Shown piece by piece: positions 52,058-60,858 of a DNA stretch of 60,919 nt (position 1 is the stretch's first letter; the number at the start of each line of letters is the position of its first letter). Source of the DNA: Thiomargarita sp. (GTDB lineage: Bacteria > Pseudomonadota > Gammaproteobacteria > Beggiatoales > Beggiatoaceae); contig DYPD01000004.1 of assembly GCA_020720115.1 (NCBI GenBank), positions 1 to 60,919 of the forward strand, written 5' to 3'. The translations under genes and the position numbers were made by a program. The notes under the pieces were generated by a model that was not told the DNA's origin, ran no database searches, and saw only the letters and a list, made by a program, of their open reading frames with translations.

Positions 52058-52624
52058 ATGAGCATCAAATCAGATCACTGGATTCGCCGCATGGCAGAAC
52101 AACAGCAGATGATCAGTCCCTTTTCGCCGCAACAAGTCAAAAGCGCGGGTGGGCAACGCTTGATTTCTTACGGAACTTCTAGCTATGGCTATGATGTGCG
52201 TTGCGCCAATGAATTTAAGGTGTTTACCAACATTAACTCGATTATTGTTGACCCTAAAGATTTTGACGAAAAAAGCTTTGTGAGTATTCAAGCTGATGTG
52301 TGTCTTATTCCGCCTAATTCTTTTGCACTGGCACGTACCGTTGAGTATTTTCGCATTCCCCGCGAGGTGCTAGTGATCTGTGTCGGTAAAAGCACCTATG
52401 CACGGTGCGGGATTATCGTTAATGTCACGCCCTTAGAACCCGAATGGGAGGGGCATGTTACCTTAGAATTTTCCAATACCACGCCGCTTCCTGCCAAAAT
52501 TTACGCCAACGAAGGCGTAGCTCAGATGTTATTTTTAGGTGCAGACGAAACCTGTAGCACTTCCTATAAAGATCGTAGCGGCAAATACCAAGGGCAACGC
52601 GGTGTCACCTTGCCCAAGGCTTGA
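52058..52624 (+). CDS. dcd: dCTP deaminase
   Basis: 188 aa from the ATG at 52058 ([19 protein letters not shown]), the usual gammaproteobacterial length. [31 protein letters not shown] and [17 protein letters not shown] carry the nucleotide-binding and catalytic residues (Glu in the WEGHVTLE segment). Deaminates dCTP to dUTP for thymidylate synthesis. Trimeric, cytosolic. Confidence 0.95.
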   Translation: MSIKSDHWIRRMAEQQQMISPFSPQQVKSAGGQRLISYGTSSYGYDVRCANEFKVFTNINSIIVDPKDFDEKSFVSIQADVCLIPPNSFALARTVEYFRIPREVLVICVGKSTYARCGIIVNVTPLEPEWEGHVTLEFSNTTPLPAKIYANEGVAQMLFLGADETCSTSYKDRSGKYQGQRGVTLPKA

Positions 52625-52853
52625 TCTCTTGAGTTGGGTTTTGTTCAATGCGGAGCTTTACCTCCAAACACCTTGGCGAATAAAACAATAATCAATTGAT
52701 TTAATTATGGTTTTATTTTCACTACATCAATCTTACCGACCTTTTTAAACGCAGCAAACGCTCTGCGCTTCCGATAGATTTCTCTGGTTTTTTTGCTTAT
52801 TTCCGTAATAGCCGCATAATGCCGCTTTTGCGTGTCCAGAGGTCATAAACACT

Positions 52854-53519
52854 ATGTTTACAGGTATTATTCAAGCGGTTGGTAGTATCGCGGCGTTAGA
52901 ACAGGGCGCGACTGATATGCGCTTGTCTGTGCGCACCGGCAAATTGGATTTAGGTGATGTGCAATTGGGCGACAGCATCGCAGTGAATGGCGTGTGCCTG
53001 ACCGCGGTGGAATTGCCTGGCAATGGCTTTAAAGCCGATGTGTCGGCGGAAACCTTGGCGCATACCACGCTGGGACAATTGGGTATCGGCGGTCGGGTCA
53101 ATCTGGAAAAGGCGCTGACTTTGAGTACGCGCTTAGGTGGGCATTTGGTCAGCGGGCATGTAGACGGGCAGGGCACGGTGCGCGACAGGCGCATGGTGGG
53201 GCGCTCGATTCAGTTTAGCATTCAAGCGCCACCTGCCTTGGCGCGGTATATTTCGCGCAAAGGTTCGATTTGTGTAGATGGCATCAGTTTAACGGTCAAT
53301 GCGCTACATGATGAAAATTCTGCCTGCGTGTTTGAATTAAACATAGTACCCCATACTTTAGCCGAGACCACTTTAGTAACTGCGCAAGTCGGGCAGACGG
53401 TCAATCTCGAAGTGGATTTGGTAGCGCGGTATCTGGAACGTTTGCTGGGGGTTGACCGCGAAGAGAAACCCGCGTCTCGCATAACTGAAGCTTTTTTAGC
53501 ACAACATGGCTTTTTGTAA
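52854..53519 (+). CDS. ribE: Riboflavin synthase alpha chain
   Basis: 221 aa. MFTGIIQAVGSIAALEQG is the family start; two lumazine-binding repeats (GVCLTAVE...SAETLAHT and GISLTVNAL...PHTLAETT) follow. It joins two 6,7-dimethyl-8-ribityllumazines to form riboflavin. ribBX is about 570 bp downstream, with small mobile elements between them, so an originally adjacent rib pair appears to have been split by insertions. The 229-bp upstream gap shows no FMN riboswitch. Confidence 0.95.
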   Translation: MFTGIIQAVGSIAALEQGATDMRLSVRTGKLDLGDVQLGDSIAVNGVCLTAVELPGNGFKADVSAETLAHTTLGQLGIGGRVNLEKALTLSTRLGGHLVSGHVDGQGTVRDRRMVGRSIQFSIQAPPALARYISRKGSICVDGISLTVNALHDENSACVFELNIVPHTLAETTLVTAQVGQTVNLEVDLVARYLERLLGVDREEKPASRITEAFLAQHGFL

Positions 53520-53524
53520 CATTT

Positions 53525-53617
53525 TATAGTCGGATTACTGAATCTTTAAAATAAAAGATATATAAAATCATATGCTTAATAATTATAAAAATATAATTAT
53601 TGAGTAATCCTACTATA
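53525..53617. mobile_element. MITE-like element, family B, copy 1 (93 bp)
   Basis: Ends TATAGTCGGATTACT and AGTAATCCTACTATA are imperfect inverted repeats with outer TA. AT-rich, non-coding inside. Identical in reverse complement to 53779-53871. Confidence 0.8.
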
Positions 53618-53648
53618 ATTGTGTTAGGTCGAAAAACCAGAGAATAAA

Positions 53649-53949
53649 ATGATGCACAGCGTTCAATACGATAACTGCGATATTATCATCCGTTTACCAC
53701 GCACTGCACTACCGCCACAGACTTTAATAAAACTGTTGGAGTGGTTGCAACTTGAAGAAATTCGCCATATCAGCCAATTATAGTAGGATTACTCAATAAT
53801 TATATTTTTATAATTATTAAGCATATGATTTTATATATCTTTTATTTTAAAGATTCAGTAATCCGACTATAACTCAAGCGCAGGCGGATGAATTAGCCAT
53901 AGAAATTAAACAAGCAACCTGGAAAGAATTGCAGCATTATGTCCGCTGA
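53649..53949 (+). pseudogene. Small gene split by MITE copy 2 (antitoxin-like size)
   Basis: ATG at 53649 opens a frame that meets TAG at 53781-53783, inside the MITE (44 codons). On the other side of the element 26 codons in frame lead to TGA at 53947-53949. Taking out 53781-53871 (91 bp, leaving one TA) joins CAATTA to ACTCAAG and yields a continuous 69-residue protein (MMHSVQYDNCDIIIRLP at the start, ELAIEIKQATWKELQHYVR at the end). Its size and an overlapping ATG at 53939 (MSAEAVIKDF, stopped after 17 codons) recall an antitoxin-toxin pair, but no family is recognised. Confidence 0.7.
53779..53871. mobile_element. MITE-like element, family B, copy 2 (93 bp)
   Basis: Exact reverse complement of copy 1 over its whole length; perfect matching continues 1-3 bp further (97 bp in total). 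The two copies face each other around a 161-bp spacer and could pair as a large hairpin. Confidence 0.85.
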
Positions 53950-54091
53950 AGCAGTCATAAAGGATTTTCGCGTTTTTTTGTTCCTCCAATAGAAGTTCTC
54001 ACGGAACAAAAATTTCCGCTTTAATCACAGAAAATGGTAGTTGAGTTGATCTCTCAATGACTTTAACAAGATTTTGTATTTGAGGTTTTGC

Positions 54092-55201
54092 ATGGCATTA
54101 AACACAACTGAAGAACTCATTAACGACATTCGCCAAGGCAAAATGGTCATCCTTATGGATGACGAAGACCGCGAAAACGAAGGCGACTTGATTATGGCAG
54201 CCAGCCGAGTACGCCCAGAAGACATCAATTTCATGGCGCGTTACGGGCGCGGCTTGATTTGCTTAACGCTCACCCAAGCCAGATGCCGACAGCTCCAATT
54301 GCCGCTGATGGTCAACGACAACAACAGCCCCCACAGCACCAACTTCACCGTCTCCATTGAAGCCGCACAAGGCGTCACCACCGGCATCTCCGCTGCTGAC
54401 CGCGCCGTCACAGTGCGAGCAGCAGTAGCAGAAAATGCCAAGCCCTCAGATTTAGTGCAGCCAGGGCATATTTTTCCGCTCATGGCACAACCAGGCGGCG
54501 TATTGCGCCGCGCCGGACACACAGAAGCCGGTTGTGACTTAGCACGGCTGGCAGGCTTAGAACCCGCCGCAGTCATTGTCGAGATATTAAACGAAGACGG
54601 CACAATGGCACGTCACCCCGACCTCGAAAAATTCGCCCAACAACACAACGTCAAAATCGGCACTATCGCCGACCTCATCCACTTTCGCATCAACAACGAA
54701 AAAGCCGTCGAACAAGTCGCCAGTTGCAAACTCCCCACCGAATTTGGCGACTTCACCCTCTACGCCTACCAAGACGCGATAGAAGACGCAGTACACCTGG
54801 CGCTGGTCAAAGGCAACGTACGCAGCGAAGAGCCAACCCTAGTACGGGTGCATTTGCAAAACACCCTCTGCGACCTCACCAACAGCCTCCGCGGCGACTG
54901 CGGCTGGCCCCTGCGAGACGTTCTCAGCCGCATTGCCCAAGCCGACAGCGGCGTAGCAGTGATCCTGCAACAGCGCGAACAACCCAGACACCTGGTCTCA
55001 CGCATTCTGCATTATGCGCAACAAGACGCCGGACAAGACTTACCCGCCCAGCCCAGCAATTGGGACTTACGCACTTTTGGCTTAGGCGCACAAATCCTCT
55101 CCGACCTAGGCGTGCGCCAAATGCGCGTTTTGAGTGCGCCTAAGAAAATCCACGCCATTTCAGGCTTTGGACTAGAAGTTGTTGAATATGTAGACAAATA
55201 A
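54092..55201 (+). CDS. DHBP synthase with degenerate GTP cyclohydrolase II domain (RibBX)
   Basis: 369 aa from the ATG at 54092 (GAGG site). The N-terminal half is 3,4-dihydroxy-2-butanone-4-phosphate synthase: MDDEDRENEGDLIMAA, YGRGLICLTL and the RRAGHTEAGCDLARLAGL block. The C-terminal half resembles RibA, but the zinc motif CLTGD...RCDCG is changed to NTLCD...RGDCG, losing two of three zinc cysteines, and the later arginine/catalytic block (QEGRGIGL) is absent. This is the RibBX form: only the RibB reaction is expected. A separate RibA must be encoded elsewhere. Confidence 0.9.
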   Translation: MALNTTEELINDIRQGKMVILMDDEDRENEGDLIMAASRVRPEDINFMARYGRGLICLTLTQARCRQLQLPLMVNDNNSPHSTNFTVSIEAAQGVTTGISAADRAVTVRAAVAENAKPSDLVQPGHIFPLMAQPGGVLRRAGHTEAGCDLARLAGLEPAAVIVEILNEDGTMARHPDLEKFAQQHNVKIGTIADLIHFRINNEKAVEQVASCKLPTEFGDFTLYAYQDAIEDAVHLALVKGNVRSEEPTLVRVHLQNTLCDLTNSLRGDCGWPLRDVLSRIAQADSGVAVILQQREQPRHLVSRILHYAQQDAGQDLPAQPSNWDLRTFGLGAQILSDLGVRQMRVLSAPKKIHAISGFGLEVVEYVDK

Positions 55202-55287
55202 AGAAACCCTGCGCCCGCCGTTTTAATGAACGACAGCATGTTACAAACCATCCACCCTTGAAGTTACCCGCCCTATTGATAAGATTC

Positions 55288-55320
55288 AGACCTTCCAGGT
55301 TTTAGAAACCTGGAAGGTCT
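55288..55320. repeat. 15-bp perfect palindrome after ribBX
   Basis: AGACCTTCCAGGTTT pairs with AAACCTGGAAGGTCT around a 3-nt loop. It has no T-run, and the ACCTTCCAGGTTT core is of a kind found as dispersed repeats in many genomes; may also act as a weak terminator. Confidence 0.65.
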
Positions 55321-55382
55321 AAGCATACTCTGTGATGTTTCAGCCGAATCTCCTCACCCACTTCCCATCTTCTTCGCTCAAG

Positions 55383-55748
55383 TTAATCATCACCACGCCT
55401 AAAATTACACCATTGTGTCTCACAAGGGACACCATCATTATCACCATCTATCTTTACGTTAGGACAGTTTTCGAGGTAAAACCTAGCTTCTTCACAAGAA
55501 AGCATTTCTGTACAATATTGCTTACCTTCGCAGGCGTAATTATTCTGCGGCTCTGTTATTTGAGGATTCATCACAGGAGAGCTTGGTTCAATAGGGGAGC
55601 CTGGCTCATCCTTTGTTTCTGGTATCAATAGGTTATAAGCAATGGCTGCAATACCTACTATGAAAATAGCCGTAATCCATTTAGTCAATGAATCAGTTAC
55701 AGAGGATTTGGCTTTTTGGTAGTGGTGCAATAAGAATGGTTTTGTCAC
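55383..55748 (-). CDS. Excalibur-domain protein with N-terminal membrane helix
   Basis: 121 aa. One membrane helix (WITAIFIVGIAAIAYNLLI, about 24-42), a Pro/Glu-rich linker, then the Excalibur domain (residues 72-115): YACEGKQYCTEMLSCEEA, FYLENCPNVKIDGDNDGVP and CETQWC, with the DxDxDG calcium loop and six conserved cysteines. Presumably extracytoplasmic calcium-binding; in other proteins the domain accompanies surface or nuclease domains. Here it is alone. Confidence 0.85.
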   Translation of the reverse strand: MTKPFLLHHYQKAKSSVTDSLTKWITAIFIVGIAAIAYNLLIPETKDEPGSPIEPSSPVMNPQITEPQNNYACEGKQYCTEMLSCEEARFYLENCPNVKIDGDNDGVPCETQWCNFRRGDD

Positions 55749-55837
55749 GATAGAACGCAGCCTCCAAGCATAAATATCATCCTGTATGCACCACTACCCA
55801 AAGGGTAAAGGCTTGTAGGAGTCGAAATCCAAGAGGG

Positions 55838-55975
55838 GGTGCGCATTGGTAAGGTATTAATCAGGTTGAATGATACTTGTGCTGAGCGTAGCTGAAGCAA
55901 GAACCGAATGAAGCGAGAGTTTCTCGTTCGGTTCTGTGAGTGCCTCAAGGGGAAGTGCCTTGGGGCTACTCGACC
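55838..55975 (+). other. Possible truncated group II intron / retroelement RNA remnant
   Basis: Starts with GTGCGC, runs through TCAGGTTGAATGATACTTGT, then a hairpin GAACCGAA...TTCGGTTC (55901-55934, with an inner CGAGA/TCTCG) followed by TGTGAGTGCC and ends near CTACTCGACC. This string of landmarks resembles the 3' region of bacterial group II introns, where GAGCCG...CGGTTC and a last CTACTCGAC-like end occur. No reverse transcriptase is present, so it would be a fragment. Based on recall of motif shape only. Confidence 0.4.
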
Positions 55976-55988
55976 GGGTTAATCGGAA

Positions 55989-56549
55989 TTAACCCAGTAA
56001 GCTATTCAAGATACTGCCGCTGAGTAGCGACAATACGAATGCGGTGATAAATCCCCAAAAATAATGGGTGGATAAGGTGTGGCGGAAAATATGCGCGTAC
56101 ACGCTGAGATTCCAGCCGACTAAGAACAGTAACAGCAAAACCGGCAGTGCCGGTGCTGTTTCCCCTTCTTTGGTTAGGCTTAGCCAAATGCCCAGCGGCA
56201 AATTCAACAAGGAAAACAGGCTGCCGGTGCCACTCAAGGCAATGAGGGTTTGATTCAAACGCGCTTGATACCGGACTAAACGCAGCAAGGCTGAAGTGAG
56301 TAGGATGAGCAGCAGGGTTTGCATGGATCCAATGAAGAGCGCCTGATACCAGGGCTGCGTGAGTCCTGCTAAGGCTGCATTCAGCAGCGTATAGAGTCCT
56401 AATGAAAACTGTAAAAAGCGCGGAGAATAGGGTAAATCTTGAGGTCTCAGGCGAAAACGGCTGATGTCAAAAAAAATACGCCAGAGCCGGTATAAATAAT
56501 CGAACATGGGTAAATTGAGCTTTTGAGGGTCTTGGTAAGGGTGACGCAT
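55989..56549 (-). CDS. Hypothetical polytopic membrane protein
   Basis: 186 aa. An amphipathic N-terminus (MFDYLYRLWRIFFDISRFRL) is followed by five hydrophobic segments (FSLGLYTLLNAALAGL, ALFIGSMQTLLLILLTSALL, LFSLLNLPLGIWLSL, LPVLLLLFLVGWNLSVYAHI, FWGFITAFVLSLLSG). It resembles small inner-membrane proteins of gammaproteobacteria (Yip1-like layout), function unknown. Start at 56549 or at 56507 (MFDYLY); neither has a strong site. Confidence 0.65.
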   Translation of the reverse strand: MRHPYQDPQKLNLPMFDYLYRLWRIFFDISRFRLRPQDLPYSPRFLQFSLGLYTLLNAALAGLTQPWYQALFIGSMQTLLLILLTSALLRLVRYQARLNQTLIALSGTGSLFSLLNLPLGIWLSLTKEGETAPALPVLLLLFLVGWNLSVYAHIFRHTLSTHYFWGFITAFVLSLLSGSILNSLLG

Positions 56550-56834
56550 TGATTGAAAAAATGCAGGTATCCTTGGGAGTCAAAGTGCTGCCGAGGGTTA
56601 CAACGAGACTCTAAAAGGCTTGTAGATCAAAAAATTACATTGATTTTTTGCACCTAAAACAAGCCCTTTCAAGCGGCTTTGAGTATAAAACAGTTTGGCG
56701 CAAAAAAGAAACTTCACTAGAATGAGGCAATGCGCCTGACTTCATCGCCAAAATACTCAGATTCAAATTACCCGTTGCGTTGTGCCCTAGCGTCTATACG
56801 TCTTTTCAGTCATTTGCTTTTTTAAGGAATACTT

Positions 56835-58373
56835 ATGCTGTACCAACGTCTTTGTTCGATGGCTTTAACCAGCTTATTGTTGTTGCCCGCCGCCAATCTG
56901 TCTGCGACTTCGCTGGAAGCGGAGATTGATCGCGCTCTGCAAGCCCGCTGCTTGGATAGCAGACAAACGGCAGTTCGTATCCTGTCTGTTGAGGACGGCA
57001 AGGTGATTTATAGCCGCAATGCAGAAACGCCTTTGCTACCTGCGTCTATCCAAAAAGTGCTGACCACTGCGGCAGCACTGCACTATTTGGGACCTGAATA
57101 TCGCTTTACTACCCAGGTGCGTTATACCGGAGAACGCCAAAGTAACCGCATTACGGGTGATCTAGTGCTACGCGGTGGTGGCGATCCTTTCTTACGCGGT
57201 GAGGATTTGTGGAACATGGCTGATAATCTGAAGCGCAGTGGTATCACTCAAATAGAAGGGGGGATTATTGCTGACGTGCATTTGTTTGATGCTTATGATC
57301 GTGCCCCTTCTTGGGATGAGCAGCGCACACAACGCGCTTATGATGCCAAAATCGGCGCTTTATCTTTGAATTTGAATACTATTAGCGTACATGCGCTGCC
57401 TGGGGTGAGGGTTGGCGATCCCTTGCGTGTTTGGCTTGAACCTGCACCTGCTTATATGCAGCTAGATAATCAGGGTTTGACGATGCAGGATACGAAAGAC
57501 AATCGCGGACGCAGTAGCTTTTGGGCAACACGCCAAGCCATCATTCCGGTTGCACAGAACAAAGACGGCGTGTTACCTATAGAAGTTCATGGTCGTTTGC
57601 CAATTGGTGCGGAAGAACAAGTAGGTTTTATCAACGTAGATAATCCAGCGCGTTATACCGCCGAGAGCTTCCGCTATTTTCTCAATAAAGCAGGTATTCA
57701 GGTGCGCGGTGCTACGCAAATCAGCCAACAAATGGTTTCCTCTATTTCGCTTTATCAACACACTTCTGTGCCTTTATCTATGGTTTTGAAGGAATTAAAT
57801 ACCTATTCTAGCAATTTCATTGCAGAACAAATCTTAAAAACCATTGCGGCAGAGCGTGTGCAAGAGCAACAGCCCGCTTCCCATGCGCAAGCCCTGCAAC
57901 AAATAATCGCTTTTTTGCAGCAAGCCGGTATCAGTACCGATGGCTTAAACATTACCGATGGTTCTGGGTTGTCACGGCAAAATCGCTTCACTGCTCATGC
58001 CATGACTGATTTGCTGCGCTATATGTATCCACGTTTTGATGTAGGACCTGATTTTATTTCTTCTTTGCGCGTGATGGGTGCTCGCGGCGCACATTCACGG
58101 CGCTTAAAAAATTCTCCAGCACGCGGGCAAGTGCGTGGCAAAACCGGCACGCTCAATGGCGTCAGCACCTTGACTGGCTATGTGCCTGATCAGCAAGGTA
58201 AAGTCTATGCGTTTGCATTTTTCCTCAGCAACAATAGCTGTGGCTACAGCGGTGCGGATCAAATCGAAGATGCCATTCTCAAAGCCGTGTTTGAAAGCAA
58301 CTCAGCGCCAGCTAACCACGCGCCTGTCATCAGCAGTATGCTCACTGCGCCCACGCAAACACAGGCTAAATAA
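56835..58373 (+). CDS. dacB: D-alanyl-D-alanine carboxypeptidase/endopeptidase (PBP4)
   Basis: 512 aa. Signal peptide to about residue 24. Penicillin-binding motifs SIQK (S71-K74), SSN in TYSSNFIAEQ and KTGTLNG. The central insertion typical of the S13 peptidase family is present. Trims or cleaves peptidoglycan cross-links in the periplasm. AAGGAATACTTATG supports the start. The stop is directly followed by the ATG of the next gene. Confidence 0.95.
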   Translation: MLYQRLCSMALTSLLLLPAANLSATSLEAEIDRALQARCLDSRQTAVRILSVEDGKVIYSRNAETPLLPASIQKVLTTAAALHYLGPEYRFTTQVRYTGERQSNRITGDLVLRGGGDPFLRGEDLWNMADNLKRSGITQIEGGIIADVHLFDAYDRAPSWDEQRTQRAYDAKIGALSLNLNTISVHALPGVRVGDPLRVWLEPAPAYMQLDNQGLTMQDTKDNRGRSSFWATRQAIIPVAQNKDGVLPIEVHGRLPIGAEEQVGFINVDNPARYTAESFRYFLNKAGIQVRGATQISQQMVSSISLYQHTSVPLSMVLKELNTYSSNFIAEQILKTIAAERVQEQQPASHAQALQQIIAFLQQAGISTDGLNITDGSGLSRQNRFTAHAMTDLLRYMYPRFDVGPDFISSLRVMGARGAHSRRLKNSPARGQVRGKTGTLNGVSTLTGYVPDQQGKVYAFAFFLSNNSCGYSGADQIEDAILKAVFESNSAPANHAPVISSMLTAPTQTQAK

Positions 58374-58925
58374 ATGACCATTCGCCGTTACGCCGAACAC
58401 CAACCCATCATCGCCGCCAGCGCCTATCTTGATCCGCTGGCGTTGGTAGAAGGACAAGTTGAAATCGCCGAAGAAGCTTCGATTTGGCCGATGACGGTGG
58501 TGCGTGGCGATGTGAATTACATCCAAATCGGTGCGCGTACCAATGTGCAAGACGGTAGCGTGCTACACGTCACCCACGATAGTCACTACAACCCTGGCGG
58601 GCGCCCGCTGATTTTGGAGCACGACATCACCATTGGGCATCAAGTCAATCTGCACGCCTGCACTGTGCGGCATCATTGCTTGCTGGGCATTGGTTCTATT
58701 CTGCTAGACGGCGCTCTGTTAGAACCTTACACCTTGCTGGCTGCTGGCAGCCTAGTACCGCCCGGCAAAACCCTCGAAAGCGGCTACCTGTGGCGCGGTA
58801 GTCCCGCGCAAAAGGTGCGTCGGCTCAGTGAGCAGGAAATCGAATATTTCTCTTACTCCGCGCAACATTATGTCAAACTGGCACAAGCACACGCGCAGGC
58901 GGCTGCTACAACGACCACCAGTTAA
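58374..58925 (+). CDS. Gamma carbonic anhydrase family protein (YrdA-like)
   Basis: 183 aa left-handed beta-helix protein. Hexapeptide repeats run from EGQVEIAEEASIWPMTVVRG to GSLVPPGKTLESGYLWRGSPA; zinc-type His residues are in VLHVTHDSHY and ITIGHQVNLHAC. YrdA/CaiE-type proteins bind zinc, but carbonic anhydrase activity is unproven for many. It starts right after dacB and overlaps the start of tamA. Confidence 0.9.
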   Translation: MTIRRYAEHQPIIAASAYLDPLALVEGQVEIAEEASIWPMTVVRGDVNYIQIGARTNVQDGSVLHVTHDSHYNPGGRPLILEHDITIGHQVNLHACTVRHHCLLGIGSILLDGALLEPYTLLAAGSLVPPGKTLESGYLWRGSPAQKVRRLSEQEIEYFSYSAQHYVKLAQAHAQAAATTTTS

Positions 58926-60858
58926 AGGCCGTTTCGCTATCTGCTGCCGTGCGTTCAGTGCCTTATTGCTGCTGTTTTGTTGCCTCTCCTTTCCCCTTTT
59001 TGCCGACACCTTACGACTCGACATTCAGGGCATTGATGGCGAATTGCTCAACAATGTCCGCGCTCATCTGGCGCTGGCAAAATTCAAAGCAGATGAATCC
59101 CTTTCCGCCACGCGCATCAAACGCTTATTCAAACACGCCGAACAACAGACGCGCTTGGCATTGCAGCCACTGGGCTATTATCGCCCTGAAATCAAAGCAG
59201 AGCTGATAGAACCAGCGGATACACAAAAAGCCTGGCAGGTGTTGATTCAAGTCAATGCTAAGGATGCCATTCGTTTACACAGAGTGCATTTGGAAATACT
59301 TGGCGAGGCACAGCAAGACGCAGAATTTAACGCCTTAATGCAGAAATTGCCGCTGCAATTAGGCGCGGTGTTGCGGCATGATTTATATGAACAAAGTAAG
59401 AAAGGCTTGCGCGATTTGGCGGAAATGCGCGGTTATTTTGATGCGCATTGGCTACAAAGTCGCATTGAAATCAATCCCGACACTTATCAGGCAACCGCTT
59501 TTTTACAATTTGAAGCGGGTACACGTTACCGCTTTGGCACCCTACATTTTCAGCAGGAACGCTTTGCCGAAGGATTTTTGCAGGCGTTTTTACCTTTTCA
59601 CAGCGGGGATTTTTATCACAACGAAAAGCTGCTGGATTTACAAGCCCGCTTAAGCAACAGCGATTATTTTGACAATATCGAAATTATCCCGCAGCGTCGC
59701 CATACCGCAGAAGGCGCTTGGGTGGATTTAGACATACGCCTAACGCCAAAAACCCAACGCGCTTATCGCGGGCGTTTGGGCTACGGCACCGACACCGGCT
59801 TGCGCGTCGCGCTAGATATGCAGTGGCGCTACTTAAATCGTTACGGGCATCGGTTGCTACCCAATATCGGCTGGAGCCAAAACCGCAACCGCTATCTTGC
59901 CGACGTACGCTATCTGATTCCCACCAGTGATGACCAAGCAGACTATCTGGAAACCACGCTGGCTTATCGTGCGGAAGACTTCAAATCCAGCGACATCAGC
60001 CTGAGCGACAACGCCGCCAGCGGCACAGGCGTCAATGGCAGCACCCGCGTGGTGGATTTATCCCTCGCCTTAAACAAATATCAGCCGCGTCTATTCTTTG
60101 GGCAACGCCTAGACGAACTCTGGAGCTTAAGCTATCTCACTGAAAGCTATGAACTTTTACCGCTATTATTTAGCCAAACCGAACAAGCCTTTTTAGCGCA
60201 ACTGGAAAACTCACAAGCCGAAAGTTTGAATTTAGCGCCATTACGCCCGAATTATGCGCTGCTCTATGCGGGCGTCAGTTGGCTTTATCAGCACAGCGAC
60301 GATCCCATTTACACTTTAAACGGAGAGCAACTGAAGTTTTCTCTGAAAGGCGCAGTCAAGGGCGCAGGTTCAAACGTGAGCTTTTGGCAAGCGCGTCTTG
60401 AAAGCCATTTGATTCGCCGTCTGCATGAACGCGGGCGCTTGATAATGCGCAGCGATTTCGCCTACACCAAAGCCGAAACCCTGTCAGTCCTAGACAACTT
60501 ATTTCAATCCAACGACCTCCCCAAAGCCCTGCAATTTCGCACTGGTGGCGACCGCAGCGTACGCGGCTACAGCTTTGAAGAAATTGACGGCGGCGCACAA
60601 ACCCTGGTCAGCGGCAAACACCTGGTCACTGCCAGCCTGGAATACGAATACCGCTTATTTGATGAATGGAGTCTAGGCGTGTTTTACGACGCGGGTAATG
60701 TCTTTAACAACTTCGACAAAGTGCGCTTAAAACAAGGCACAGGCGTGGGCGTTCGCTGGCATTCGCCCGTCGGATTAGTGCGTTTAGATTTAGGCTATGC
60801 GCTGGACAAAAGCCAAGGACGCTGGCGCATACACCTCAACGTAGGCCCCGATTTTTAG
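58870..60858 (+). CDS. tamA: Translocation and assembly module protein TamA (Omp85 family)
   Basis: 662 aa from the ATG at 58870, which overlaps the upstream gene by 56 bp; an ATG at 58828 is also in frame. Signal segment AFSALLLLFCCLSFPLFA, three POTRA-like domains (about 40-310), then a 16-strand Omp85 barrel with the signature PKALQFRTGGDRSVRGY and a terminal LNVGPDF. It inserts certain outer-membrane proteins with TamB, whose gene would be expected next but lies beyond the window. Confidence 0.88.
   Translation: MSNWHKHTRRRLLQRPPVKGRFAICCRAFSALLLLFCCLSFPLFADTLRLDIQGIDGELLNNVRAHLALAKFKADESLSATRIKRLFKHAEQQTRLALQPLGYYRPEIKAELIEPADTQKAWQVLIQVNAKDAIRLHRVHLEILGEAQQDAEFNALMQKLPLQLGAVLRHDLYEQSKKGLRDLAEMRGYFDAHWLQSRIEINPDTYQATAFLQFEAGTRYRFGTLHFQQERFAEGFLQAFLPFHSGDFYHNEKLLDLQARLSNSDYFDNIEIIPQRRHTAEGAWVDLDIRLTPKTQRAYRGRLGYGTDTGLRVALDMQWRYLNRYGHRLLPNIGWSQNRNRYLADVRYLIPTSDDQADYLETTLAYRAEDFKSSDISLSDNAASGTGVNGSTRVVDLSLALNKYQPRLFFGQRLDELWSLSYLTESYELLPLLFSQTEQAFLAQLENSQAESLNLAPLRPNYALLYAGVSWLYQHSDDPIYTLNGEQLKFSLKGAVKGAGSNVSFWQARLESHLIRRLHERGRLIMRSDFAYTKAETLSVLDNLFQSNDLPKALQFRTGGDRSVRGYSFEEIDGGAQTLVSGKHLVTASLEYEYRLFDEWSLGVFYDAGNVFNNFDKVRLKQGTGVGVRWHSPVGLVRLDLGYALDKSQGRWRIHLNVGPDF

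Noticed and set aside
52130-52142. CGCAACAAGTC inside dcd, as in the family A element end
   Set aside because: Only the 11-bp end matches by chance; no second end and the gene is intact.
52625-52853. Possible FMN riboswitch before ribE
   Set aside because: The conserved AGGG/CAGGG-type RFN segments and multi-stem layout were not found in this gap.
53524-53872. The 97-bp inverted repeats as a composite transposon carrying a cargo gene
   Set aside because: One copy splits the reading frame and its removal restores it, which fits two separate MITE insertions better than a unit that carries the gene.
55718-55799. 12-bp inverted repeat GGTAGTGGTGCA / TGCACCACTACC before the Excalibur gene
   Set aside because: Short, partly in the coding region and without further mobile-element marks; chance or a small operator cannot be separated.
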